A stretch of 64,000 nucleotides of DNA from JBBROS01 sp965199595 (GCA_965199595.1 OZ241182.1:2170001-2234000), one strand, 5' to 3'. Counted from the first letter of the stretch, positions 34,138-43,705 are shown. A program made the numbers and translations. Notes: generated from the letters alone by a model not told the origin.

Positions 34138-36186
34138 TCAGCCTTCGATACGGGAGAAGTCGGCGGCGAGCGACATGGCGGCGCCGACCTGGGCAAGCAG
34201 TCGCAGACGGTTGGCGCGAACAGCCGGGTCGGGCGCGTTCACGGTCACGTCGTCGAAGAAGGCATCCAACCGCGGCCGAAGTGCGGCGAGCGCCTGCATG
34301 GCTTCGGCGTAACGCTCGGCCTCGACGGAGTGCCGCACGTCACCGGCCGCCTGGTCCAGTGCGGCGTGCAGCGCCAGTTCGGCGGGGTCGGCGAGCAGCG
34401 CCGGGTCCACGGGGCCGCGATGCGGGCCGTCCTTCCTGTCCTCGATGCGCAGGATGTTGGCGGCGCGCTTGGCCCCGGCCAGCAGATCGCGGCCCTCGGC
34501 ACCCTCAAGGAAGGCGGCGACGGCGTCCGTGCGGGCCAGCAGGCGGACCAGGTCGTCATCGGCCCCGGCGGCGAACACGGCGGACAGCACATCGTGCCGC
34601 GCCCCGTCGCTGCGAAGCTGGGTGCGGAGACGGTCGGCGATGAACTCCAGCAGCGCCGGGACCGGCACGGCCTCGGCCAACCCGTCACCAGCCTTGCCGA
34701 ACACCGCGCCCAACGGCAGCCGCAGCCCGTTCTCCCGAACGATCCGGATCACGCCCAGCGCGGCCCGGCGCAACGCGAATGGGTCGCCAGACCCGGTCGG
34801 AACCTCGCCCACGGCAAAGAACGCCGCCAGTTGATCAACCTTGTCCGCCAGCGCCACGGCGATGGTCACGGGCGCAGTTGGAACCGTGTCGCCGGGACCG
34901 CGCGGCGTGTAGTGGTCACGCACCGCGGCGGCAACCTCCGGCGCCTCGCCGTCATGCGCGGCGTAGTAGCCGCCCATCACGCCCTGCAGCTCCGGGAACT
35001 CGCCAACCATGCCGGTGGTGAGATCGGCCTTGCACAACCGGGCGGCGCGGCCGGCCATCTCCGGGTCGGCACCCACCAGCGGGGCGATGTGCCGGGCCAG
35101 CGCCTCGATGCGCGCCACGCGAGCGGCCTGGGTGCCGAGCTTGGCGTGGAAGGTGATGCCGGACAGCGCCGCCACCCGGTCCGCCAGCCTGGTCCTGCGG
35201 TCCAGGTCCCAGAAATGCCGGGCGTCGCTGAACCGGGCGCGCAGCACGCGCTCATTGCCGGCGATGATCGCGGCGCCGCCATCGGTCGCTTCGATATTGG
35301 CGGCGAAGGCGAAGCGCGGCGCCGCTGCCCCATCGGCGGTGCGAAGGGCGAAATATCGCTGGTTCACCCGCATGCTGACCTGCATCACTTCGGGCGGCAG
35401 GTCCATGTAGGCGTCGTCGATGCGGCCCAGCAGCGGCACCGGCCATTCGACAAGCCCCGACACCTCGTCCAGCAGCCCGTCATCCGCAACCACCGTCAGC
35501 CCCTCGGCGGCGGCCAGGCGGGCCACGCCCTCGGCCACGACGCGGCGCCGTTCCGCGGCATCAGGCATGACGTGCCGGGCCAGCAGGCCGTCGCGCCAGC
35601 TTTCCAGCCCGGTCACTGCGAAGGCGCCGGGGTCGTGGAAGCGGTGCCCCTCGGTCTCGGTGCCGGACACCAGGCCGTGCCCATCATCCGCGCCGTCCCG
35701 CAGGTCGAACGGCACCAGGGCGCCATCGAGCACACACAGGATGCGCCGCAGCGGCCGCACCCAGACGAAGCCGGAGCCGTTGCCCCAGCGCATGCTCTTG
35801 GGCCAGGGGAAGCGCCGCAGCAGACCCGGCAGAACCTGCGCGATCAGCCCCGCGGCCGGCGTCGCCGGGCTGGCCTTGATGAGAACCCAGTGGCCGCCCT
35901 CGTCAACCAGTTGCGCCCGCGTGGCGCCATGCTTGCGCAGGAAGCCTTCGAGCGCCTGGGGCGGGGCGGAGGCGCGGGGGCCGCGCTCGTTGATGGTGCT
36001 GGCCGGCACGCTGCCTGCCACCGTGGCGGAAAAGGCGACGCGGCGCGGGCCATGGAAGGTCTGCACGCCCGAAGGGTTCAACGGCGCCAGCGCCTCGCCC
36101 AGCAGCCGGGCGAGTGCGGCCGCCGCGCCGGCCTGCATGCGCGCGGGGATTTCCTCGCTGAACAGCTCGAGCAGGAGTTCAGGCAT
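34138..36186 (-). CDS. glyS: Glycine--tRNA ligase beta subunit
   Basis: A 682-residue beta subunit of the bacterial alpha2beta2 glycyl-tRNA synthetase. It begins MPELLLELFSEEIPARMQAG, the classic GlyS N-terminus, and includes FPWPKSMRWGNGSGFVWVRP (about residues 123-142), DLTTGMVGEFPELQGVMGGYYA and DKVDQLAAFFAVGEVPTGSG-type sequence. The C-terminal DALR-like anticodon-binding region is present. It lies 45 bp after glyQ and 10 bp before ppdK. Confidence 0.97.
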   Translation of the reverse strand: MPELLLELFSEEIPARMQAGAAAALARLLGEALAPLNPSGVQTFHGPRRVAFSATVAGSVPASTINERGPRASAPPQALEGFLRKHGATRAQLVDEGGHWVLIKASPATPAAGLIAQVLPGLLRRFPWPKSMRWGNGSGFVWVRPLRRILCVLDGALVPFDLRDGADDGHGLVSGTETEGHRFHDPGAFAVTGLESWRDGLLARHVMPDAAERRRVVAEGVARLAAAEGLTVVADDGLLDEVSGLVEWPVPLLGRIDDAYMDLPPEVMQVSMRVNQRYFALRTADGAAAPRFAFAANIEATDGGAAIIAGNERVLRARFSDARHFWDLDRRTRLADRVAALSGITFHAKLGTQAARVARIEALARHIAPLVGADPEMAGRAARLCKADLTTGMVGEFPELQGVMGGYYAAHDGEAPEVAAAVRDHYTPRGPGDTVPTAPVTIAVALADKVDQLAAFFAVGEVPTGSGDPFALRRAALGVIRIVRENGLRLPLGAVFGKAGDGLAEAVPVPALLEFIADRLRTQLRSDGARHDVLSAVFAAGADDDLVRLLARTDAVAAFLEGAEGRDLLAGAKRAANILRIEDRKDGPHRGPVDPALLADPAELALHAALDQAAGDVRHSVEAERYAEAMQALAALRPRLDAFFDDVTVNAPDPAVRANRLRLLAQVGAAMSLAADFSRIEG

Positions 36187-36231
36187 CAGGCGACCGGGCC
36201 GACCAGGGCGTGTTGCTGCATGACGCGCCTT

Positions 36232-37131
36232 CTAGGCTGCGGCGGGGGCAGCAACAAGGCCGCCCGAGCTTGAATGATCCGAGCCCGAAAGGTAGGTCTC
36301 ACAGCATCCTTTCGCCAAGGTCCGCACCCGCGCGATATAGGAGGCGCGCTCCGCCACCGAGATCACGCCCCGCGCATCCAGCAGGTTGAACAGGTGGCTG
36401 GCCTTGATGCACTGGTCATAGGCGGGCAGCGCCAGCCCGGCGGTCAGCAGCGCCGCGCACTCCGCCTCGGCATCCGCGAAGTGCCGCCCGAGCCGGGCCG
36501 TGTCCGCGTGCTCGAAGCTATAGGTGCTGTACTCGCGCTCGTTGCGGAGGAATACGTCGCCATAGCTGACGCCGGCGCCGTTGAAATCGAGGTCATAGAC
36601 GTTCTCAACCCCCTGCACGTACATGGCCAGCCGCTCCAGCCCATAGGTGAACTCGGCGCTCGGCACCGCGGTCGGGATGCCGCCGACCTGCTGGAAATAG
36701 GTGAACTGCGTCACCTCCATGCCGTCGCACCACACCTCCCAGCCCAGCCCCCAGGCGCCGATGGTCGGGTTCTCCCAGTCATCCTCCACGAAGCGGATGT
36801 CGTGCAGCAGCGGGTCGATCCCGATGGCCCGGTAGCTGTCCAGCAGCAGCGCCTGGCAGTCCTGCGGAGTGGGCTTCAGGATCGCCTGGTACTGGTAGTA
36901 GTGGCCCAGCCGGTTCGGATTCAGCCCATAGCGCCCATCCGAGGGCCGGCGGCTGGGCTGCACATAGCCGGCGCGCCACGGCTTCGGCCCCAGCGCCCGC
37001 AGCGTGGTGGCGGGGTGCAGCGTGCCGGCGCCCATCTCCATGTCATAGGGCTGCAGAATCACGCACCCCTGCTGGCTCCAGAAGGAATGAAGGCGCAGGA
37101 TCAGGTCCTGAAAGCTTGGCGGCTTGTTCAT
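36232..37131 (-). CDS. glyQ: Glycine--tRNA ligase alpha subunit
   Basis: A 299-residue class II synthetase subunit that carries the catalytic site for glycine activation. The N-terminus FQDLILRLHSFWSQQGCVIL, then QPYDMEMGAGTLHPATTLRA, and the PSRRPSDGRYGLNPNRLGHY block are diagnostic of GlyQ. ATG 37131 gives the standard start MNKPPSFQDL. It begins the glyQ-glyS-ppdK operon and is divergent from a CoA-binding protein gene, with only 39 bp between the two starts. Confidence 0.97.
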   Translation of the reverse strand: MNKPPSFQDLILRLHSFWSQQGCVILQPYDMEMGAGTLHPATTLRALGPKPWRAGYVQPSRRPSDGRYGLNPNRLGHYYQYQAILKPTPQDCQALLLDSYRAIGIDPLLHDIRFVEDDWENPTIGAWGLGWEVWCDGMEVTQFTYFQQVGGIPTAVPSAEFTYGLERLAMYVQGVENVYDLDFNGAGVSYGDVFLRNEREYSTYSFEHADTARLGRHFADAEAECAALLTAGLALPAYDQCIKASHLFNLLDARGVISVAERASYIARVRTLAKGCCETYLSGSDHSSSGGLVAAPAAA

Positions 37132-37170
37132 CGCCCCGCACCATAAGCAGCGAACGGTCCAACGCAACAC

Positions 37171-37593
37171 ATGAGCACGCAAACCACACCCGATCCGATC
37201 CGAACCATCCTGACCACCACGCGGCGCATCGCCGTGGTCGGCGCCTCGGCCAGGCCGGAGCGGGCCGGGAACTACATCTTCGCCTTCCTGGTGCAGCGCG
37301 GGTTCGAGGTGACCGGCGTCAACCCGGCGCTGGCCGGCACCACGCTGCACGGCCGCCCGGTGGTGGCGAGGCTGGCGGAGGCCGGGCCGCTGGACATGAT
37401 CGACATCTTCCGCGCCCCGGACCAGGTGGGCCCGATCGTGGACGAGGCCGTGCGCCTGGGCGCCCGCACCATCTGGATGCAGCTGGGCGTGGTGAACGCC
37501 GCGGCAGCCAGCGTGGCGGCGCAAGCAGGACTGACGGTGGTGATGGACCGCTGCCCCGCCATCGAATGGCGGCGGCTTGGGCTTCCGGCCTGA
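37171..37593 (+). CDS. CoA-binding protein (YccU-like)
   Basis: A 140-residue single Rossmann-type domain related to the CoA-binding domain of succinyl-CoA synthetase. RRIAVVGASARPERAGNYIF (about residues 18-37) is the nucleotide-binding loop; GFEVTGVNPALAGTTLHGR and DMIDIFRAPDQVGPIVDEAV follow; GARTIWMQLGVVN leads to the C-terminal strand. Stand-alone proteins of this kind bind CoA but their roles are poorly known. Divergent from glyQ. Confidence 0.9.
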   Translation: MSTQTTPDPIRTILTTTRRIAVVGASARPERAGNYIFAFLVQRGFEVTGVNPALAGTTLHGRPVVARLAEAGPLDMIDIFRAPDQVGPIVDEAVRLGARTIWMQLGVVNAAAASVAAQAGLTVVMDRCPAIEWRRLGLPA

Positions 37594-37669
37594 GTTCGCG
37601 GGGCCTTGAACCAGCATAGAAGCCGGGCCAACTCGGTGCTGACGGCCAACCTATATACGGGATGATCCA

Positions 37670-38596
37670 ATGACCAACGAGGAACGCGACCTGATTGCCC
37701 GCTTCGTCGCCCGTGTGGGCGGCACGCCCCAGGGACAATCCGGCGGTTTCCTGACGGCCAGCGTGCCGACCTCCACGCCGGCGCTGCCGCCGCTGGACCC
37801 CGAGGCCGACGCCTTCATCGCCCAGCAGTTCCAGCAGCATCCGGAAGCCCGGTATCGCATGACTCAGACGGCGCTGGTGCAGGAGGCGGCGCTTGGGGAG
37901 GCGCAGAACCGCATCCAGCGCCTGCAGTGGGAGCTTGAGCAGGCCAGGCAGGCCGCGCAGCAGGCCCCGGCGCAGGAGCAGCAGTCAAAGGGCTTCTTCA
38001 GCAGCATCTTCGGCGGCGCACCCGCCGCGCCGCAGCAGGCGCCCCAGCAGCAGATGCAGCGCCAGGGCAGCCCCTGGGGCCAGCAGAATGCGCCGCGGAT
38101 GGGGCAGCAGCCCGGCTATGGCTACCAGCCCGGCAGCCCGCCGCCGCAGCCGCAGTATGCGCCGAACTACCAGCCGGGCATGTTCCAGCGCGGCGGCGGC
38201 TCCGGCTTCCTCGGCTCCGCCCTTACCACCGCGGCCGGCGTGGCCGGCGGCATGGTGGTCGGCAACGCGTTGATGGGCGCTTTCGGCGGCCATGGCGGCA
38301 GCACCGGCTCCTCCTGGGGCAGCAACGCCAGCGGACCCGGCGCCGGAACCTTCGACGGCGCCGGCGTGACCCCAACCGACCCCACCGGCGGCTACGACAG
38401 CAATGCCAGTTACAACGACCCCTTCGCCGGCGGCGGCACGGAGAAGGACATGGGCCAGGGCGGCTATGACACCAACACCAGCTTCGACCAGGGCGGCGGC
38501 AACTTCGACCAGGGTGGCGGCGGGTTCGACGGTGGTGGCTTCGATGGCGGCGGATTTGACGGCGGCGGTGGCGGCGGATTCGACGACAACAGCTAA
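37670..38596 (+). CDS. DUF2076 domain-containing protein
   Basis: A 308-residue protein. Residues 1-100 hold the DUF2076 start (MTNEERDLIARFVARVGGTP, and YRMTQTALVQEAALGEAQNR) with a helical, Gln-rich stretch (LQWELEQARQAAQQAPAQEQ). A Pro/Gln-rich middle follows. A hydrophobic Gly/Ala segment (SGFLGSALTTAAGVAGGMVV, about 180-199) is typical of the family. The tail is almost pure Gly-Phe-Asp repeats (FDGGGFDGGG). A periplasmic ligand-binding role has been suggested for the family; nothing here tests that. The repeat-coded tail may change length easily. Confidence 0.88.
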   Translation: MTNEERDLIARFVARVGGTPQGQSGGFLTASVPTSTPALPPLDPEADAFIAQQFQQHPEARYRMTQTALVQEAALGEAQNRIQRLQWELEQARQAAQQAPAQEQQSKGFFSSIFGGAPAAPQQAPQQQMQRQGSPWGQQNAPRMGQQPGYGYQPGSPPPQPQYAPNYQPGMFQRGGGSGFLGSALTTAAGVAGGMVVGNALMGAFGGHGGSTGSSWGSNASGPGAGTFDGAGVTPTDPTGGYDSNASYNDPFAGGGTEKDMGQGGYDTNTSFDQGGGNFDQGGGGFDGGGFDGGGFDGGGGGGFDDNS

Positions 38597-38602
38597 GCAT
38601 TG

Positions 38603-39115
38603 ATGAACGAGTGGATGGAAACGGAGCCAGCCCTGCCGGCTCCGTTTCCGGCCGAAACCGGACGGGTGCTGGCCGAGTGGATCGACCATAACGGCCACCT
38701 GAACCTCGCCTATTACATCGTCCTGTTCGACCAGGCGACGGACGCGCTGTGGCAGGTCATCGGGCTCGGCGCGACCTACCGGGCCCGTACCGGCTGCGGC
38801 ACCTTCGCTGTCGAGGCGCATACATTATATATGGCGGAGCTGATCGAGGGCGATGACACCAGATCCGTTTCGACAGTCCTCGGCGCCGATGCGAAGCGGC
38901 TGCATATTGCCCATGAACTCCATCGCGTGCGGGACGGCGCCATCGTCGCCCGGCAGGAGCTGATGTATCTTACCGTGGACCTCACGACCCGGCGCAGCGT
39001 GCGCTGGCCCTTGGAAACCCTGGCCGGTCTCCAGGCCGCCGCGGCAGCCCACGCCGCGATCCACCCGGATTGGGTGGGGCGACGGATCGCTATGCCGGCA
39101 CCACGGCCGGACTGA
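38603..39115 (+). CDS. Hot-dog fold acyl-CoA thioesterase family protein
   Basis: A 170-residue hot-dog thioesterase. EWIDHNGHLNLAYYIVLFDQ (about residues 25-44) carries the D-x-N-x-H active-site arrangement of 4HBT enzymes and resembles the thioesterase domain found fused to carnitine dehydrogenase. YMAELIEGDDTRSVSTVLGA and LMYLTVDLTTRRSVRWP follow. The substrate is unknown; betaine- or carnitine-linked CoA thioesters are one possibility from family knowledge. ATG 38603 is preferred over a TTG at 38600. The 3' end overlaps the convergent ygfZ by 26 bp. Confidence 0.8.
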   Translation: MNEWMETEPALPAPFPAETGRVLAEWIDHNGHLNLAYYIVLFDQATDALWQVIGLGATYRARTGCGTFAVEAHTLYMAELIEGDDTRSVSTVLGADAKRLHIAHELHRVRDGAIVARQELMYLTVDLTTRRSVRWPLETLAGLQAAAAAHAAIHPDWVGRRIAMPAPRPD

Positions 39116-39902
39116 CGGGCATCCACGCCGGCGGCTTGGCGACCAGCGCTGTCCCCGCGGCCTGTAGAACCGAGCCGAGAGCATCGATCCGCAACACGCC
39201 AAGCCCGATGGCGCCCTGCCCCGAACGCATGGTCCCGACCTCGACACCCTGCGACAGGATCGGCGTGCCGGGCTCCGGCACCACGCCATCGGCGAACACG
39301 GGCACCAGCCGCCGCTTGAGCAGCCCGCGATACTTGGTGCGCGCCGTCAGCTCCTGCCCCATGTAGCAACCCTTGGTCCATGACACGCCGTGCAGCTCGT
39401 CGAACCCGGCCTCCAACAGCGTCGTCTTCTCCGCCTCCATGTCCCGCGACCCGTCCGGCAGCCCGAGCATCAAGCGATGACGGTCCCAGTCGGCGAAGCT
39501 GGCCGTTGTCGCCACGGGTTCGGCCGTCAACAGCCGCCACCCGGCCTCCGCCAGGCGAGGGTCCGGCACGGCGCCCCGTGGCATCGCGCCGTCCCAGCCC
39601 GCATGGACCTGCGACGGCACCGGCTCCACGGCCACCTGGGCGCGCAGGCGGAACCGGGTCAGCCGCTGCGCCAGCATCGCCGCCTGCCCGGCTTCCACAT
39701 CGAGCAGCAGCCGTTCCCCCTCCGCATGGATGAAGAAGTCGGCAAGCCATTTCCCCTGCGGTGTCAGCAGCGCCGCCCAGACCGCCCGGCCCGGCGCGGC
39801 CAGGGTCACGTCGTTCGACACCAGCCCCTGCAGGTAGCTGATCCGGTCCGCGCCCGAGACGGCCAGCACGGCACGCTCGGCAAGATGGGCAAGTTTGGTC
39901 AT
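39090..39902 (-). CDS. ygfZ: YgfZ/IbaG-type folate-binding iron-sulfur repair protein
   Basis: A 270-residue tetrahydrofolate-binding protein of the GcvT-related YgfZ family, which supports assembly or repair of certain [4Fe-4S] enzymes. The hallmark WTKGCYMGQELTARTKYRG (K-G-C-Y-x-G-Q-E, about residues 175-193) is present, preceded by an N-terminal folate-binding domain (VSGADRISYLQGLVSNDVTL). The ATG at 39902 begins the conserved MTKLAHLAERAVL; an upstream ATG at 39956 would add 18 unlikely residues. Confidence 0.9.
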   Translation of the reverse strand: MTKLAHLAERAVLAVSGADRISYLQGLVSNDVTLAAPGRAVWAALLTPQGKWLADFFIHAEGERLLLDVEAGQAAMLAQRLTRFRLRAQVAVEPVPSQVHAGWDGAMPRGAVPDPRLAEAGWRLLTAEPVATTASFADWDRHRLMLGLPDGSRDMEAEKTTLLEAGFDELHGVSWTKGCYMGQELTARTKYRGLLKRRLVPVFADGVVPEPGTPILSQGVEVGTMRSGQGAIGLGVLRIDALGSVLQAAGTALVAKPPAWMPVSPAVVPA

Positions 39903-39992
39903 GCCAGACACTTGGGCAGCCCCCACACGGCAGACAAGCAGAAGGCGGACAACCATGTGACCGCGTCAGCGCCGTGCTACAGCAGCGCCCGC

Positions 39993-40892
39993 ATGCGAAT
40001 CCTGTTCATATCCGCGACCCGGCTGGGCGATGCCGTTCTCTCCACCGGGCTGCTCGACCACCTGCTGCGCCAGCATCCCCGGGCCCGCTTCACCGTCGCC
40101 TGCGGCCCCGTGGCGGCGGAGGTGTTCGCCCGCATGCCCCGCCGCGACCGCACGCTGGTGATGGACAAGCGCCGTTTCGACCTGCATTGGCTCACCCTGT
40201 GGCGACAGGTCGTCACCACCGTATGGGACCTGGTGGTGGACCTGCGGGGCTCCGCCATCTCCTACATGGTGCCGGCCCGGCGGCGGCTGATCCTGCGTGG
40301 CGGCCGGCGGCCGGGGCACAAGATCGAGCAGCTCGCGGCCCTCTTCGGCCTGCAACCGGCGCCGCTCCCCGTCAGTTGGGTCGCATCGGAGGACACTGCG
40401 CGGGCGGCGGGCCTGCTGCCGGGCGCCGGACCGTTCATCGGCATCGGCCCCACCGCCAACTGGTCCGGCAAGATCTGGCCTGCGGAACGGTTCGTGGCGC
40501 TGTTCCACGCGCTGGCCGGGCGGATGCCGGGCGCGATCCCGGTGGTGTTCGCCGGGCCGGGCGAGGCGGAGCGGGCGATGGCGGCCCCGGTGCTGGCGGC
40601 ACTGCCCGGCGCGATCGACCTTGGCGGACAGCTCAGCCTGCCCGCCGCCTCCGCCTGCCTGGCCCGCTGTGCCCTGTTCATCGGCAACGACTCCGGGCTG
40701 ATGCACCTGGCGGCCGCCGCAGGGGTTCCGACGCTCGGCCTGTTCGGCCCCACCCCCGCGCGGGAATACGGCCCCGCCGGCCGCCGGGCCGCCGCCGCCC
40801 TGGCCGGCGGCCCCGATGGCGGTGCCGAGATGGCAGCGCTCGGCGTGGATGCTGCCCTGCAGACCGCGCTCGGCATGCTGGCCCGCGCATGA
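39993..40892 (+). CDS. Glycosyltransferase family 9 (heptosyltransferase-like)
   Basis: A 299-residue GT-B enzyme similar to ADP-heptose:LPS heptosyltransferases. MRILFISATRLGDAVLSTGL is the classic N-terminus; GPFIGIGPTANWSGKIWPAE (about residues 149-168) is the nucleotide-sugar side; and FIGNDSGLMHLAAAAGVPTL, then FGPTPAREYGP, are the C-terminal donor motifs. It probably adds a sugar to lipopolysaccharide or another surface glycan. It is joined by a 4-bp overlap to a GT4 gene and then an asparagine synthetase. Confidence 0.9.
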   Translation: MRILFISATRLGDAVLSTGLLDHLLRQHPRARFTVACGPVAAEVFARMPRRDRTLVMDKRRFDLHWLTLWRQVVTTVWDLVVDLRGSAISYMVPARRRLILRGGRRPGHKIEQLAALFGLQPAPLPVSWVASEDTARAAGLLPGAGPFIGIGPTANWSGKIWPAERFVALFHALAGRMPGAIPVVFAGPGEAERAMAAPVLAALPGAIDLGGQLSLPAASACLARCALFIGNDSGLMHLAAAAGVPTLGLFGPTPAREYGPAGRRAAAALAGGPDGGAEMAALGVDAALQTALGMLARA

Positions 40893-41941
40893 GGATGGCG
40901 CATGTCATGGCCGGCGCTCCCTCCGGCGGCGCGGAGCTGTTCTTCGAGCGGCTGACCGTCGCGCTGCATCAGGATGGCGACACCGTCCTCCCCATCACCC
41001 GCCGCAACCCCGGCCGCACCGCCCGCCTCCATGCCGCGGGCCTCGCCCCCGTCCAGCTGCGCTTCGGCGGCGCGCTCGATCTCACCACCCGCCCGCGCCT
41101 GGCCCGGCAGCTCCGCGCTTTCGCCCCGCAACTCGTGATGGCCTGGATGAGCCGCGCCGCCAGCATGACCCCGCGCGGCGACTGGGTGCTGACCGGCCGG
41201 CTGGGCGGCTACTACGACCTCCGCCGCTTCCGGCGCTGCGACCACCTGGTCGCCAACACGCGCGGCCTGGTCCGCTGGATCGAGCGGCACGGCTGGCCCG
41301 CCGACCGCGTGCACCACCTTCCCAATTTCGTCCCGGACCTTGGAGCACAAGATTTTGGAGCACCCGGGCTCGCCGCAGCCGTATCCGCGGCCCTGCCCGT
41401 CCCACCCGGTGCCCGCGTCGTCCTGGCGCTTGGGCGCCTGCACCGGAACAAGGCGTTCGATATCCTCATCCGCGCCCTGCCCCACCTTCCCGGCACCCAT
41501 GCCGTCATCGCCGGTGAGGGACCGGAGCGCGACGCCCTGCTCACCCTGGCCCGGCACGAGGGCGTGGCCGACCGCCTGCATCTGCTCGGCTGGCGCACGG
41601 ACCAGGCCGCCCTGCTCGCCGCCGCCGATGTGCTCGCCTGCCCCAGCCGCCAGGAGCCGCTGGGCAACGTCGTGCTGGAGGCCTTCGCCGCCCGCGTGCC
41701 CGTGGTCGCCGCCGCGGTGGATGGCCCGCTGGAGCTGATCCGCGCGGGCGACACCGGTTTGCTGGTCCCGCCCGAGGACCCGCGCGCCCTCGCCGCGGCC
41801 CTGGCGGCGGTGCTGGAGGACAGGGCGCTGGCCAGCCGCCTCGCCAGCGCCGGCCGGGCGGAGTACGATGCGGTCCATGCCGAACGTCCAGTCCTCGCGC
41901 GGTGGCGCACCGTGCTGACGCAGCTTGTTGGCACCGCCTGA
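40889..41941 (+). CDS. Glycosyltransferase family 4
   Basis: A 350-residue GT-B retaining glycosyltransferase. MRMAHVMAGAPSGGAELFFE is the acceptor-side glycine loop; VVLALGRLHRNKAFDILIRA (about residues 174-193) begins the donor domain; and PSRQEPLGNVVLEAFAARVP (about 250-269) contains the E-x7-E catalytic/donor motif typical of GT4. It overlaps the GT9 gene stop by 4 bp and ends 3 bp before asnB, so all three are one operon, probably for a surface polysaccharide. The HHLPNFVPDLGAQDF stretch is an acceptor-side loop unlike the neighbours. Confidence 0.9.
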   Translation: MRMAHVMAGAPSGGAELFFERLTVALHQDGDTVLPITRRNPGRTARLHAAGLAPVQLRFGGALDLTTRPRLARQLRAFAPQLVMAWMSRAASMTPRGDWVLTGRLGGYYDLRRFRRCDHLVANTRGLVRWIERHGWPADRVHHLPNFVPDLGAQDFGAPGLAAAVSAALPVPPGARVVLALGRLHRNKAFDILIRALPHLPGTHAVIAGEGPERDALLTLARHEGVADRLHLLGWRTDQAALLAAADVLACPSRQEPLGNVVLEAFAARVPVVAAAVDGPLELIRAGDTGLLVPPEDPRALAAALAAVLEDRALASRLASAGRAEYDAVHAERPVLARWRTVLTQLVGTA

Positions 41942-41944
41942 TCC

Positions 41945-43705
41945 ATGTGCGGCATCGCCGGCCTCGTGCTCTCCCCGGGCGCGCCACCCCCCACCGCCGC
42001 CACGCTCACCGCGCTGGCAGATGCGCTGGCGCATCGCGGCCCCGATGGCGCCGGGCACTCGCTGGTGGGCCGCACCGCGCTGGTGCACACGCGCCTGGCG
42101 ATCGTGGATGTGGCAGGTGGCGACCAGCCGCTGTTCGCCGGGCCGGCGGCGATGGTGGCCAATGGCGAGATCTACAACGACCTGGCGCTCCGCCGCGCGA
42201 TGCCCGGCACACGCTTCGCCACCGGCAGCGATTGCGAGCCGCCGCTGCACATGTGGCTGCGCGACGGCTCCGGCTACGCCGCCGGGCTGCGCGGCATGTT
42301 CGCCATCGCCATCCACGACCGGGTGCAGCGCAGCGTCACGCTGACCCGTGACCCCTTTGGCATCAAGCCGCTGTATATCGCGCTGATCGACCACGGCATC
42401 GCCTTCGCGTCGGAGCCGCAGGCCCTGCTCGCCGCCGGGCTGGTGGCGCGCGGTGTGCGCCCCGCGGCGCGGACCGAGCTGCTGCAGATGCAGTTCACCA
42501 CCGGGTCCGAGACCATCTTTCCCGGCATCCAGCGCGTGCTGCCCGGCGAGACCCTGCGCGTGGCCGACGGCCATGTGCTGGAGCGCACCCGCGTGCCCGC
42601 CCTGCCGCCCGGCGCGCCCGAGCCCATCAACGAGGACGCCGCCCTCGCCCGGCTGGATGCCGCCCTGATGGACAGCGTGGAGGCGCACCAGCGCAGCGAC
42701 GTGCCGTATGGCATGTTCCTTTCCGGCGGCGTCGACAGCGCCAGCATCCTGGCCGCCATGGCCCGGCTGAACGGCGCCCCGGTGCTGGCCTACACCGCCG
42801 GGTTCGCCGCCCCGGGGGCCGCGGATGAACGCGCCCGCGCCGCCGACGTGGCGAAGGCGGCCGGCGCGCGGCACGAGTGCATCGAGATCACCGAGGCCAT
42901 GGTCTGGCGCCACCTGCCCGAGATCGTCGCTTCCATGGACGATCCGGCGGCCGACTACGCCATCATCCCCACCTGGTTCCTGGCCCGGCACGCCCGCGCC
43001 GACGTGAAGGTGGTGCTGTGCGGCGAGGGCGGCGACGAGATCTTCGCAGGTTACGGCCGCTATCGCAGCGCCATGCGGCCGTGGTGGCAGGGCGGCAAGC
43101 TGATGCGCGGCCGCGGCACCTTCGACAAGCTGGACATCCTGCGCGACCCCACCCTGGGCTGGCGCGACGGCCTGGCCGCCAGCGAGGACGCCGCCGCCGC
43201 CCCGGGACGCACCCGTCTGCAGGTGGCCCAGGCGACCGACATGGCGGACTGGCTGCCGCACGACCTGCTGCTGAAGCTCGACCGCTGCCTGATGGCCCAC
43301 GCCGTCGAGGGCCGCACCCCCATGCTGGACCCCGCCGTCGCCGCCGCCGGCTTCGCGCTGCCGGATGCTCTGAAGGTGCGGAACGGCCGCGGCAAGCACC
43401 TGCTGCGGCAATGGCTGGCCGGCGCCATGCCGGAGGCGCAGCCCTTCGCGCCCAAGCAGGGCTTCACCGTGCCCATTGCCGCCTGGATCGCCAACCAGGG
43501 CGCGCGGCTGGGCCCGCTGGTCGCGCGCAGCCCGGGCGTGGCCGAGATCGCGCGGCCCGAGCGCGTGGAGCACCTGTTCCGCCATGCCGCAGAGCGCCGG
43601 CCCGGGTTTGCCGCCTGGTCGCTGCTGTTCTACGCCCTGTGGCACCGCGCGCATGTCCAGAACATTGCCCCGAGCGGTGACGTATTCGACGCATTGGAGT
43701 CCTGA
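41945..43705 (+). CDS. asnB: Asparagine synthase (glutamine-hydrolysing)
   Basis: A 586-residue class B amidotransferase that makes asparagine from aspartate, glutamine and ATP. Met removal exposes Cys2 (MCGIAGLV), the glutaminase nucleophile. The N-terminal domain has HRGPDGAGH and VANGEIYND; the synthetase domain has the ATP pyrophosphatase loop LSGGVDSASILA (about residues 259-270) and GEGGDEIFAGYGRY. Homologues inside glycan clusters sometimes amidate sugars or lipids instead, and here it follows two glycosyltransferase genes, so that is a real alternative. Its stop shares one base with the next start. Confidence 0.9.
   Translation: MCGIAGLVLSPGAPPPTAATLTALADALAHRGPDGAGHSLVGRTALVHTRLAIVDVAGGDQPLFAGPAAMVANGEIYNDLALRRAMPGTRFATGSDCEPPLHMWLRDGSGYAAGLRGMFAIAIHDRVQRSVTLTRDPFGIKPLYIALIDHGIAFASEPQALLAAGLVARGVRPAARTELLQMQFTTGSETIFPGIQRVLPGETLRVADGHVLERTRVPALPPGAPEPINEDAALARLDAALMDSVEAHQRSDVPYGMFLSGGVDSASILAAMARLNGAPVLAYTAGFAAPGAADERARAADVAKAAGARHECIEITEAMVWRHLPEIVASMDDPAADYAIIPTWFLARHARADVKVVLCGEGGDEIFAGYGRYRSAMRPWWQGGKLMRGRGTFDKLDILRDPTLGWRDGLAASEDAAAAPGRTRLQVAQATDMADWLPHDLLLKLDRCLMAHAVEGRTPMLDPAVAAAGFALPDALKVRNGRGKHLLRQWLAGAMPEAQPFAPKQGFTVPIAAWIANQGARLGPLVARSPGVAEIARPERVEHLFRHAAERRPGFAAWSLLFYALWHRAHVQNIAPSGDVFDALES

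Noticed and set aside
40262..43654. Long minus-strand open frame opposite the glycosyltransferases and asnB
   Set aside because: Low-complexity Gly/His/Gln translation and full overlap with three genes with intact catalytic motifs.
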